From NCBI GenBank assembly GCA_902562015.1, contig CACERX010000016.1, positions 1-28,185 on the forward strand: DNA of 28,185 nt. The letters run 5' to 3'. The position numbers were made by a program, and so were the translations under genes. Under the pieces are notes generated by a model. The model did no database searches and was not told the origin of the DNA. It was given only the letters and a program-made list of their open reading frames with translations. This document shows, piece by piece, positions 15,626 to 23,980 of the stretch (its first letter is position 1; every line of letters starts with the position of its first letter). This DNA is from an uncultured SAR324 cluster bacterium (GTDB lineage Bacteria > SAR324 > NAC60-12).

Positions 15626-16567
15626 CTAATCTTCAGGTGAAATTTCATCAATTTTTGGTGGGCTAGCTCCGGTATTGGTACATGTCAAGGCAGCTACTTT
15701 CATTGCAAATTGCAAAGAAGCTTTCAACTCTGGTTCTTTAATTTCTTTGAGTTTACCTAATTTTAATCTATCCATCTTAGCTAATTTGTAAAGTAAACCT
15801 GCATGAAAACTGTCGCCTGCGCCAACTGTATCCTTTACTGAAACAAAAGGAGTTTTTGCAAAGATTTGATGATTTTTGGTATAAGCCGACGCCCCCTTTT
15901 CTCCCATCGTAAGAAAAACAGCCTGCACTTTTTTTTTTAAAATGTGAGACACTGCGTCATCTATATTGCATTTCGGATAAAGCCATTCAAGATCAGCATC
16001 ACTTAATTTTAGTAAGTCAACATGATCAAGCCAGTTATCAAATCTTTTTTGAAATACCAAGGCGTCAGGAATAAAGTCGGGTCTTATATTTGGATCTAAT
16101 GAAATAAATCTTTTTTTTGATTCCCTAAACATTAAATGTTCATAGGATGAAGCAGAGGGTTCCATTACCAAGGAAATAGATCCAAATTCCAACACTTCAA
16201 TATTATCTGGTAATGATTTGGGTAGGTTTTCAACCGAGATAGACCGGTCAGCGGTTTCCTTTGCGTAAAAAGCGTATTCAACATTCCCCTCCAGACTTTC
16301 AGCACTGACGAATGCTAAAGTAGTGTCAAGGTTAGAACGAACTACTAAAGAACAGTCCACATTGCTTTCTTCAAGGTGTGCAATTAGTTGCTTACCAAAA
16401 AGGTCGTTAGATATGCCTGTTAGCATACCAACATTATGGTTTAGCCTTCCTAATGCAACCGCTGTGTTTAGTGAAGAGCCGCCCGGACAGGGTTTATAAA
16501 AAATTTGTGAGTCTGCCGTCTCTAGTGGCATGAAGTCGATTAAGGCTTCACCACAACAAAGAATCAT
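15626..16567 (-). CDS. PfkB-family carbohydrate kinase (fructokinase-like), intact
   Basis: A 313-residue sugar kinase of the ribokinase/PfkB family. The N-terminus reads ILCCGEALIDFMP, then PGGSSLNTAVALGRL (substrate-binding Gly-Gly and Asn). The anion-hole region is FLTMGEKGASAY, and the catalytic-base motif is DTVGAGDSF. It has GEALID and a hexokinase-like GGSS where the frameshifted paralogue has GEILWD and GGAP, so the two are distant paralogues rather than a recent duplication. GAGGA lies only 3 bases before the ATG at 16567. The acetoin-dehydrogenase E2-like gene ends 26 bases upstream on the same strand, so it is probably the last gene of that operon. The product may be fructose 6-phosphate, but the hexose is not certain. 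Confidence 0.88.
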   Translation of the reverse strand: MILCCGEALIDFMPLETADSQIFYKPCPGGSSLNTAVALGRLNHNVGMLTGISNDLFGKQLIAHLEESNVDCSLVVRSNLDTTLAFVSAESLEGNVEYAFYAKETADRSISVENLPKSLPDNIEVLEFGSISLVMEPSASSYEHLMFRESKKRFISLDPNIRPDFIPDALVFQKRFDNWLDHVDLLKLSDADLEWLYPKCNIDDAVSHILKKKVQAVFLTMGEKGASAYTKNHQIFAKTPFVSVKDTVGAGDSFHAGLLYKLAKMDRLKLGKLKEIKEPELKASLQFAMKVAALTCTNTGASPPKIDEISPED

Positions 16568-16593
16568 AGTTCCTCAAGTAGTCAAAAGATAGA

Positions 16594-17991
16594 TCATTCC
16601 TGTGCTGAATTTTCACTTATCAGCCTATTAATTACTTTTGACTGTTCAATGTGTACCATATGCCCTGTATTTGGAAAGATATGTACTGCAAAAGAACCGG
16701 GTAAGTCCTGAGAATGGTAAGAAGGAAGGATTTGATCTTCTTTGCCCCAAATCAACTTTACAGGTATTGACAAATTTTGAAGTTCATCCCTGAATTGCCA
16801 GCTCTGTTTATCTTTTTTTTGCAGGAGGGATGCAAGTCTGCCCAAAATTTTACGAAATTTTGGGTTTTGATGTTGCAAAACTGTGGCATTAACAAGTGAA
16901 TCTGTTACCCATGTTTTTTTATAGAAAAGTTGGTCTAATGATTCTCTAATTTCCTGGTCAGACTGACCCTTTGCAAAGTTTTCAATAAAATTTTCGTTGA
17001 TGTTGTTACCAAGTCCCATGGGTGCAAATAATGTAAGACTTGAAACAGAGTTTAGTTGATTCAGAGCAAAATTCAGTGCGATTCCTCCGCCCAAAGAATG
17101 CCCAACGAGATGGATTCTCTTAAGACCTGCGTTTGCAAGGAATTCTTTCAAAATTTGTGTATATTCATTAAACAAGGATTTTGATTCATATTCCATAGGG
17201 AATTCAAGGGAGTTTCCATGTCCCGGAAGATCAATTGTCCACACCTCTCTTGTTTTTGAAAGCTCACCAAGGGAATAACGCCAAGTCTGGCTATCTGATC
17301 CAAAACCATGAATGAACAGCAAAGGTGTTCGTCCCGAGATTCCCCTACGCTTGTGGCTTAGCTGATGATCTCCTATTTTTAAAATTGGCTCTTCCAGAAT
17401 TTGTTCTGCAGATTCCCCACCATTTTTCTCTGAATTTGCAAAACGAGGTTTTTGAATCTTATTAATAATATCTTCAATATCCTTTTTTTCAATTCTTCCC
17501 ATAGGTCCTGTTCCAGTAACCTTTTTGAGGGAAATAGTATTATATTTTGCAAGACGTCGTGCTGAAGGAGTTGCTCGTATATTCTCTTCTTTTGTTTGAG
17601 GTTCTAATATTTCAATATCATCCCTAGCAAAATCCATCATAGAAGAATCTTGAGGAGGCGACTCTTGTTCCATAGAACTCTGGGTTTTTAATTTTTCCTT
17701 AGAATCCTCAATTCTCGAATTTTTTTTCTTTTTGATTTTAGAAACTGATCCTCTCATTCCAATGAGTGCTAAAGAACTGCCAATCTCAACAGTAGATTGT
17801 TCTGAAGCAAGTATCTCCAATAAATCTCCATCCTCCAATGCGGGCACTTCGACTACCATTTTATCGGTTTCTAATTCGAGAAGGACTTCACCTCTTTTGA
17901 ATGAGTCTCCTGGTGATTTAAACCAGGTCAACACAGTTCCCTCTTCCATAGTTTCACCCATTCTGGGCAGTGAAAAAATTTTTTCTTTCAT
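16594..17991 (-). CDS. acoC: Acetoin-dehydrogenase E2-like protein: lipoyl + E3-binding + alpha/beta hydrolase
   Basis: A 465-residue three-part protein. Residues 1-78 are a lipoyl domain with the lipoylated Lys44 in ETDKMVVEVPA. A charged linker leads to a peripheral-subunit (E3)-binding domain at about 138-174 (RATPSARRLAKY, GTGPMGRIEKKDIE). The C-terminal part from about 205 is an alpha/beta hydrolase instead of the usual chloramphenicol-acetyltransferase-like E2 core. It has FIHGFGSDSQTW (227-238), the nucleophile Ser299 in GHSLGGG, acid Asp419 in GKEDQIL, and His444 in NTGHMVHIE. This architecture is that of AcoC of acetoin dehydrogenase complexes, which splits acetoin to acetyl-CoA and acetaldehyde; many AcoC proteins lack the E3-binding module seen here. 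The ATG overlaps the stop of the E1 beta gene by four bases. A pyruvate or other 2-oxoacid role remains possible. Confidence 0.87.
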   Translation of the reverse strand: MKEKIFSLPRMGETMEEGTVLTWFKSPGDSFKRGEVLLELETDKMVVEVPALEDGDLLEILASEQSTVEIGSSLALIGMRGSVSKIKKKKNSRIEDSKEKLKTQSSMEQESPPQDSSMMDFARDDIEILEPQTKEENIRATPSARRLAKYNTISLKKVTGTGPMGRIEKKDIEDIINKIQKPRFANSEKNGGESAEQILEEPILKIGDHQLSHKRRGISGRTPLLFIHGFGSDSQTWRYSLGELSKTREVWTIDLPGHGNSLEFPMEYESKSLFNEYTQILKEFLANAGLKRIHLVGHSLGGGIALNFALNQLNSVSSLTLFAPMGLGNNINENFIENFAKGQSDQEIRESLDQLFYKKTWVTDSLVNATVLQHQNPKFRKILGRLASLLQKKDKQSWQFRDELQNLSIPVKLIWGKEDQILPSYHSQDLPGSFAVHIFPNTGHMVHIEQSKVINRLISENSAQE

Positions 17992-18962
17992 TTTCGAAGT
18001 AAAAGTTTTGCTGTAGAGATAATTCTATCTACACTTGGGACGGCCTCTTTTTCCATACTCGGAGCAACAGGGATTGGTATGTCTTCGCCTGCCAGTCGCA
18101 AAACAGGTTCTTCCAAAAATTCGAAAGCACCTTCCATGATTCTTGATGACAATTCTGCGCTGACTCCTGCAGTCAGACAATCCTCAGCAACTATCAAGGC
18201 ACGGCCTGTTTTCTTTACAGATGAATTAATAGTTTCTGTATCTAATGGATATAGTGTCCTTAAATCAATGACCTCTGCTTGAATTCCCAGTTCAGCTAGT
18301 CTTTCTGCAGCTTCTAAAGCTCGATGAACCATTCTGGAGTATGTTACAAGAGTGAAATCAGACCCTGATCGTAGGATTGCTGCCTGTCCCCAGGAGATGG
18401 ATTCACTTTTATTCAGGTCTCCTTTAAGAGTGTAAAGCATCTTATGTTCAATGAATACAACAGGATCAGAAAGTTTTAAAGCATGTTTCAACAAAAGGTA
18501 GGCATCATTTACTGTAGCAGGCATAGCAAGATTCAACCCTGGGGTATGCATCATCCAGGCTTCAAGACTTTGGGAGTGTTGTGCTGCTCCTGAACGACCA
18601 GTTCCCCCCTGTGCTCGCATTACCATGGGAACGCTTATCTGACCTCCAAACATGTAGCGGATCTTTGCTGCTTGGTTTGCCAATTGATCCATGGCCAACA
18701 TTACAAAGTCAACATACATTAACTCTACAACAGGTCTTAGACCAGTCATGGCGGATCCCACTGCACAACCCACAATTCCTTCTTCTGAAATTGGGGTATC
18801 GAGGATTCTTTTCTCTCCAAACTCCTCAATCATTCCTTTGGTAACACCATAAGCTCCTCCGTAAAGGCCCACATCTTCCCCCATTATAATTATTGTAGAA
18901 TCCTCACGCATGGATTCTTGAAGTGCCATCCTCAGTGCTTCTCTATAGGTTATTTGGCTCAT
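17988..18962 (-). CDS. acoB: Acetoin (or 2-oxoacid) dehydrogenase E1 component, beta subunit
   Basis: A 324-residue E1 beta subunit. It has TYREALRMALQESM at the N-terminus, the MGEDVGLYGGAYGVTKG cofactor-region motif (27-43), DTPISEEGIVG (55-65, conserved Glu60 near the thiamine diphosphate), GGTGRSGAAQHSQSLEAW (119-136), and the C-terminal VPMA-like segment IPVAPSMEKEAVPS. With the alpha subunit it forms the thiamine-dependent heterotetramer that cleaves acetoin or decarboxylates a 2-oxoacid and passes the acyl unit to the lipoyl arm. It sits 15 bases after the alpha gene and overlaps the E2 gene by four bases, a tight operon. Assignment to acetoin rather than pyruvate rests on the hydrolase-type E2 partner. 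Confidence 0.88.
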   Translation of the reverse strand: MSQITYREALRMALQESMREDSTIIIMGEDVGLYGGAYGVTKGMIEEFGEKRILDTPISEEGIVGCAVGSAMTGLRPVVELMYVDFVMLAMDQLANQAAKIRYMFGGQISVPMVMRAQGGTGRSGAAQHSQSLEAWMMHTPGLNLAMPATVNDAYLLLKHALKLSDPVVFIEHKMLYTLKGDLNKSESISWGQAAILRSGSDFTLVTYSRMVHRALEAAERLAELGIQAEVIDLRTLYPLDTETINSSVKKTGRALIVAEDCLTAGVSAELSSRIMEGAFEFLEEPVLRLAGEDIPIPVAPSMEKEAVPSVDRIISTAKLLLRK

Positions 18963-18977
18963 ACAAACTCTTCAGTT

Positions 18978-19997
18978 TTAGGATGCGTTTAGGGCTTTAC
19001 GTATTCTTTCGTCCACAGGAAGAGGTTCAGGAGAATCCGGAGCATAAACATCCTGAAATCGTTGAATTGATTCCGGTTCAGTTGAATTTAAGGCATATTC
19101 CATTGCCTCGTCCATCTCATTATCAACCTCTGATTTGATTTGCTCCAAATCCCCAGTGGTCATGAAGGAACCTTTAATCAATCGATCTTCAAGATGGAGA
19201 ATTGGATCTTTCTCCCTGCCTTTTTTTTCCTCTACGTCTTCACGGTAATGACTCTTATCCTTCCTAGCGTGACCGTGAAAACGATAGCAATCTACTTTTA
19301 AAAATGCAGGCTTTCCATTTCGGACACCTTCCATCAGTTTCTGAGCTTTATGATGTACTTGAGTAACATCTAAGCCGTCTACTTCCAATCCATTCAAACC
19401 AAAAGTTTCGGCTCGCTTGGCAAATTCCAGTGAAGCACTTGCTCGGTCCAGTCGTGTTCCCATTCCATATTCATTGTTGATACATACAAACATTACTGGA
19501 AGTTTCCAAAGTGCAGCAAGGTTCATGCTTTCATACAGCCCTCCCTGCTGCATTGCTCCATCGCCGAAAAAAGCTACGGCAGCCTGATCTTTTCCAAGAT
19601 ATTTATAAGATAATCCTGCACCAACCACATGAGAAATTCCTCCCCCAACAATGGCATTAGCGCCTAGATGCCCAAGATCGTTGTCTGCAATGTGCATGGA
19701 ACCACCTTTACCACGGCAATAGCCATCTTCCTTGCCACCAATTTCTGCCATCATTTTTTTTGGGTCTGCACCTCTGGCGAGGAAAATTCCATGACCTCTA
19801 TGATGAGTAGTAAACCCATCTCCGGTATTCATTGCTTCGCCTATTCCCACAGCAGCAGACTCTTCTCCGATTGACAGGTGAAGCATAGAACCTGCGGTTC
19901 CTCCTTTTAGAAAAAGCTCACCAACACGCTCTTCAAAAGTTCTTATACGAAGCATTTGACGAAACATCCTAACTAGTGATTGAGTTTCTGTATCCAT
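18978..19997 (-). CDS. acoA: Acetoin (or 2-oxoacid) dehydrogenase E1 component, alpha subunit
   Basis: A 339-residue E1 alpha subunit that binds thiamine diphosphate. HRGHG is at 66-70, and the extended cofactor motif runs from GDGAMQQGGLYESMN (145-159) to CINN (172-175). KGGSMH lies at 98-103, and the phosphorylation-loop-like stretch is YRFHGHARKDKSHYR. It is the first gene of the acoA-acoB-acoC-pfkB operon. The 226 bases upstream are AT-rich without a clear Shine-Dalgarno sequence. I looked for a sigma-54 (GG-N10-GC) promoter, common for aco operons, and did not see a convincing one. No E3 (dihydrolipoamide dehydrogenase) gene is in the window, so the complex probably borrows one from elsewhere. 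Confidence 0.9.
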   Translation of the reverse strand: MDTETQSLVRMFRQMLRIRTFEERVGELFLKGGTAGSMLHLSIGEESAAVGIGEAMNTGDGFTTHHRGHGIFLARGADPKKMMAEIGGKEDGYCRGKGGSMHIADNDLGHLGANAIVGGGISHVVGAGLSYKYLGKDQAAVAFFGDGAMQQGGLYESMNLAALWKLPVMFVCINNEYGMGTRLDRASASLEFAKRAETFGLNGLEVDGLDVTQVHHKAQKLMEGVRNGKPAFLKVDCYRFHGHARKDKSHYREDVEEKKGREKDPILHLEDRLIKGSFMTTGDLEQIKSEVDNEMDEAMEYALNSTEPESIQRFQDVYAPDSPEPLPVDERIRKALNAS

Positions 19998-20223
19998 CTA
20001 GAAAATTTTTTGTCTTTCACAAATTTGAAAATCTTACAAAAGTAATGTTTATAACTTCTTACCAAACTTATTATTGCTATATTTTGTATGATTTTTCCAG
20101 TTTCGAATACTAGTTAACATAGCTGAGTACAGTCTTTACTTTAATTAGATTATTGTAACCTTGGCAAAAGATATAACAATTTAAGTCTTGGCTTTAATCC
20201 AAAAAATTGGCAGGTTTGTTAGC

Positions 20224-20814
20224 TCAAGAAGATAGACTAAATCTTGTATTTGGAACTAGGGTCCAGCTATTATTGTCTTTTCGTATCACTCTTTTTCGCA
20301 TGCCTCCACTCTTTTTCAAAATTTCATAATTTTGTCCCGCATCGGAATTGTACGTAAATAAAGTGACGAGTTCAGAATCTCCTATATTAACACTCCTATG
20401 AAGCCATAATGGTGGCACATAGACCAATTGGCTTTTTTCAAGTTTCAATGCTTTAATATCTCCATCAGGGCTTTCCATCAAAATAACACCTTTGCCACTA
20501 AGACAAAAATATGTTTCGGCGCAATATGACTTTTGATGTTGATGGCCTCTGGTTAAAAAAAATTCATCTCCTACTCGGCCTGGTTTCATAACGCTGGTTC
20601 CAAAAACCAAATCTCCTTTATTTTTGGATGAACGATGTTCCCAAACTTCGTATACCACTCTATTTTTCCACTTTGGCAACATTTTTTGAAATTCAAGTTT
20701 GTTTTCATACATATCTTCCAATTCATTAAATTTCTTTGAGTAGTGACCAGTCGCCTCAGGGAAACCGCCTGTTATATTTTTGAAATTCGCCAAGATAGGA
20801 TCAATTATATTCAT
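20224..20814 (-). CDS. pgiA: Cupin-type glucose-6-phosphate isomerase
   Basis: Interconverts glucose 6-phosphate and fructose 6-phosphate through a metal site on a single cupin barrel, a non-orthologous replacement of the classic large PGI. The 196 residues contain the metal ligands in TRGHQHQKSYCAETYFCLSGKG (split here at 88-98 and 99-109), namely His91, His93 and Glu100, and His139 in VPPLWLHRSVN. The spacing matches what I know of the Pyrococcus furiosus enzyme. GDLVFGTSVMKPG (67-79) and FTYNSDAGQNYEIL near the C-terminus also match. It lies about 224 bases upstream of the aco operon on the same strand. It connects with the fructose 6-phosphate that the hexuloisomerase and the fructokinases would make. 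Confidence 0.88.
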   Translation of the reverse strand: MNIIDPILANFKNITGGFPEATGHYSKKFNELEDMYENKLEFQKMLPKWKNRVVYEVWEHRSSKNKGDLVFGTSVMKPGRVGDEFFLTRGHQHQKSYCAETYFCLSGKGVILMESPDGDIKALKLEKSQLVYVPPLWLHRSVNIGDSELVTLFTYNSDAGQNYEILKKSGGMRKRVIRKDNNSWTLVPNTRFSLSS

Positions 20815-20917
20815 TTATAATTAGAGTATTTTGATTCAATCTATTAGAAACAATTAACTGTTGGAAGTGAAAATTACATATCTTGAAAAAAATACTTTCA
20901 AGAAATTATATAAGTTT

Positions 20918-22228
20918 TTACATTAGGCTTACTAAATCATTCCAAGTTACAAAAATCATCAAGAAAAGAAGAGCAGAAAAACCAATCATCTGAGTGCGTT
21001 CCCGAATGGCTGTACTAAGCGGTTTCCCGTTTATTTTTTCTATTAGTAGCATGAGAATATGTCCTCCATCTAGAGCGGGAATAGGAAGGAGGTTGAAAAT
21101 ACCCAGTTGAAGACTAATGAATGCCATCAGAAAAAACAGGTCTGAGATGCCACTTCTGACAGCATCGCCAATTACCATGCCTATTTTTACAGGGCCTCCA
21201 AGATCATCCATTGAGCCCTCTCCCTTAAACATTTGTCCTAGAAAACTGAACGTACCCTTTGTTATGAACCACAAACGGGTGATTCCAAGAGCAAAAGATT
21301 CTCCTAATGAGTGTGAACGAAATTTTTTTGACATGCTCATGCCTAGAAGCCATCTTTGCGAATTAGTTTCGAAAAATGGAGTGACTTCTACAAACTTAAC
21401 CTCTGAGTTTCTCTCCAGTTCCACTTTAAGAGTTGAATCTGGTTTTTTGCTTTCTGCCGTCATGATTTTTTGAACAGAAGGTGAAATATCGCTCCAGTCA
21501 CCAATGACAAGCTCATTAATTCTGGTGATTTTATCTCCGACTTTAATGCCAGCCCTTTCAGCTGGAGATCTCGAGGAGAATCCACCTACAACAGGGACAA
21601 GGTAGGGAGACCAGCCCATTGAACCTAACCTATGCATTTCAATTGCGGAACCTTCGATATATATTGAGTTTCCTTTTCGATCAATATCAAAAATCAGGGT
21701 TTCTGAAGGAGGTATACTTCCCATTGTGTTATGAAGTTCTTCCCAGTTTTTAACAAAAGTGCCATTTATTGCAATTATTTCATCGTTTGCCTGAATTCCA
21801 AGTTTCTGTGAATAACTCCCATCTTGAACGTTTTTGATGCGTGGTGAATCATCTAGATATGCTGGAGTTTCCATTCCAATCCAGAATACTAATGGCATGA
21901 AGATCAAGGCAAATAAGAGGTTCATCAGCGGGCCAGCTGTAAGGATATATAGGCGTTGAAAAAGAGACTTGTGAGCATAATTTGTTGGATCATTCGGATC
22001 TTCATCGTCCACGTTCTGTCCAAATAATTTTACATAACCTCCGACCGGAATCCATGAAATGCGATATTCTGTATCTCCGATCTTTTTACCCCACAGTGTG
22101 GGTGGGAATCCGACTGAAAAAGCCTCAACTCGAACTCCTACGTGGCGAGCGGCAAGAAAATGTCCAAGTTCATGAATGAATATTAGGATTCCAAGAACAA
22201 TCAGAAATGCTATTAGTGTTATCAGCAT
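20918..22228 (-). CDS. rseP: Site-2 zinc metalloprotease RseP
   Basis: A 436-residue intramembrane protease that cleaves anti-sigma factors or signal-peptide remnants within the inner membrane. The zinc site HELGH is at 19-23 in the first membrane helix, and the third ligand is in ALDGGH at about 385-390. GGYVKLFG follows at 63-70. Two PDZ domains lie between the membrane parts: about 125-175 (DGSYSQKLGIQANDEIIAING) and about 215-265 (RSPAERAGIKVGDKITRIN). The C-terminus has two further hydrophobic helices. It belongs to the uppS-cdsA-dxr-rseP group common in proteobacteria, but a 416-base gap separates it from dxr, so it may be transcribed from its own promoter. Confidence 0.95.
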   Translation of the reverse strand: MLITLIAFLIVLGILIFIHELGHFLAARHVGVRVEAFSVGFPPTLWGKKIGDTEYRISWIPVGGYVKLFGQNVDDEDPNDPTNYAHKSLFQRLYILTAGPLMNLLFALIFMPLVFWIGMETPAYLDDSPRIKNVQDGSYSQKLGIQANDEIIAINGTFVKNWEELHNTMGSIPPSETLIFDIDRKGNSIYIEGSAIEMHRLGSMGWSPYLVPVVGGFSSRSPAERAGIKVGDKITRINELVIGDWSDISPSVQKIMTAESKKPDSTLKVELERNSEVKFVEVTPFFETNSQRWLLGMSMSKKFRSHSLGESFALGITRLWFITKGTFSFLGQMFKGEGSMDDLGGPVKIGMVIGDAVRSGISDLFFLMAFISLQLGIFNLLPIPALDGGHILMLLIEKINGKPLSTAIRERTQMIGFSALLFLMIFVTWNDLVSLM

Positions 22229-22644
22229 GTTAAACTAAATGTTTAAAAATGAAGTTTTATGAATTTAAAACTAATCTGCCTAAGTTTTGTTATTGTTGGA
22301 GATTAGTCCTACGATCATGCAAAAAAATTTTTCTGTATCAAATATTGAAATTTCAAAATTCTGGATGCTTCATCCTACAATTATATCAGAAATGCGAGCA
22401 ATAATTCTAGTCAGATTGAAGTCCAGCAGACATTTCAATTTAATTTAGGTCTCTCTTTGTAGATTTATATGCTTTGAACTTCAATTAATCTTGAAGATAC
22501 TAGGTACAGTTAGTTATTTTTTTAATTACAGAGGAGTCTAAGAATCATTTGATGTCTTTTAATTGTGAAAGTCTCTAAAAGCACAAAAAGAACAATCCTA
22601 GGTAAATAAGCGATTATTTGTATTTTGATAATTTACTACATGGA
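22229..22644. other. Long intergenic gap between dxr and rseP
   Basis: 416 bases without a credible gene in a gene group that is usually tightly packed. It holds an extended -10 box (22380-22388, minus strand) and a short hairpin GGATG-CTT-CATCC (22363-22375). I see no tRNA, riboswitch-like conserved core or repeat. Confidence 0.6.
22380..22388 (-). promoter_or_regulatory. Candidate extended -10 promoter for rseP
   Basis: On the minus strand TGATATAAT matches the extended -10 consensus exactly. No good -35 is visible 17 bases upstream. Transcription would start near 22373 and leave a leader of about 145 bases before the rseP ATG, opening with the small hairpin noted in the gap. Confidence 0.35.
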
Positions 22645-23820
22645 TTAAGATATGCACCTTTTGGCATGTTCTCTGCCCCACTGGTCTGCCTTAACTGCGT
22701 CTTCGATGGTACTAATGTGCTTCAAAAATGAAGGAACTTCAGTAAGTGAGATTGTTTTATAAAACTGCTGCATCACTGAATGCAGATTTTTAGAGATATC
22801 CAAAAAATTAATTTCTTCCTCAAGAAAAGAATCGACTAATGTTTCGTTGGCACCATTCAGAACGGCAGGGGCACCTCCTCCCTGCTTGGCTGCTTTTATC
22901 GATATTGCCAGGCATGGAAAGCGCTTAGGGTCAATTCCCTCAAAATTTAGGGATTTTAAAGATATGGGATCCATACGTTGAATTTTCATGGGTAGTCTCT
23001 TTGGCCATCCCAGGCAATAGGCCAACGGAACCCTCATGTCAGGAAGTCCCATCTGTGCTAGGAAAGAGCCGTCAACAAATTCTACAATGGAATGTATAAC
23101 GCTTTCTCGATGCATCATCACTTGTATGTTTTGCAAAGGAGTATCGAACAGCCAGTGTGCTTCAATGACTTCTAGGCCTTTGTTCATCATTGTTGCAGAG
23201 TCGATAGTTATTTTACTCCCCATTTCCCAGTTGGGATGATCGAGTGCCTGAGCAGGTGTTATATTTTCAAATTCATTTAGTGGTTTGTCTCTTAATGGTC
23301 CCCCTGATGCAGTAAGAAAAAGCCTGGAAATACTTTCAATAGGTTCATTGTTAAGTGCTTGAAAAATAGCATTATGTTCGCTGTCGGCAGGCAGCAGTTT
23401 TGCCCCAGCTTTGATTGCAGTTTGCATGAATAATTCACCAGCCATCACAAGAGGTTCTTTGTTAGCTAACACAACAGTCTTGCCAGCTTTTAAAGCTGAA
23501 AATGTTGGCTTTAATCCTGCAGCCCCGACAATTCCGGACACCACCAGATCTGCTTCTGTGTTTGTTGAGATCTTTTCGAGGCCTTGCATTCCAAAGACGA
23601 ACTCCTTATTAGGAAATATTTGCTTTAACTCACCAGCCATTTCATCTTTGTCAACACACACCGTCTTGGGGTGAAACTCCCTAATTTGTTCAATAAGCTG
23701 TTCAATTGAACTGCGGCAGGACAGTGCTTCAATGCTGAATTGCTCAGGAAACATCCTGACTACATCCAGTGTATTTAATCCAATTGAACCGGTTGATCCA
23801 AGAAGGGTAAGTTTTTTCAT
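22645..23820 (-). CDS. dxr: 1-deoxy-D-xylulose-5-phosphate reductoisomerase
   Basis: Converts DXP to MEP with NADPH, the committed step of the non-mevalonate isoprenoid pathway. The 391 residues are full length. The NADPH motif GSTGSIG is at 8-14, and LANKEPLVMAGE follows at 118-129. Metal ligands are Asp146 and Glu148 in LLPADSEHNAIFQ, and Glu217 in NKGLEVIEAHWLF. The substrate loop MHRESVIHS and PDMRVPLAY are present. It lies between cdsA (160 bases upstream) and rseP. UppS, two genes away, uses the isoprenoid made by this pathway for undecaprenyl phosphate. Confidence 0.97.
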   Translation of the reverse strand: MKKLTLLGSTGSIGLNTLDVVRMFPEQFSIEALSCRSSIEQLIEQIREFHPKTVCVDKDEMAGELKQIFPNKEFVFGMQGLEKISTNTEADLVVSGIVGAAGLKPTFSALKAGKTVVLANKEPLVMAGELFMQTAIKAGAKLLPADSEHNAIFQALNNEPIESISRLFLTASGGPLRDKPLNEFENITPAQALDHPNWEMGSKITIDSATMMNKGLEVIEAHWLFDTPLQNIQVMMHRESVIHSIVEFVDGSFLAQMGLPDMRVPLAYCLGWPKRLPMKIQRMDPISLKSLNFEGIDPKRFPCLAISIKAAKQGGGAPAVLNGANETLVDSFLEEEINFLDISKNLHSVMQQFYKTISLTEVPSFLKHISTIEDAVKADQWGREHAKRCIS

Positions 23821-23980
23821 GATAATTAGAAGTATAATTAGGCAGGGAAAAAATGAAAATCTTTCAGTTAATATTTGTATTTGAAATTAATCAGAGTGCA
23901 TAAAACTTATTTATTGAAATTGAAGATCTTTTGCATTTAGTTAAATGTTTCAAGATAACCGAATTTATAACAATTAAATA

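Noticed and set aside
19998..20223. Sigma-54 promoter before the acetoin-type operon
   Set aside because: No GG-N10-GC pair with flanking consensus was found; only AT-rich sequence and loose matches are present.
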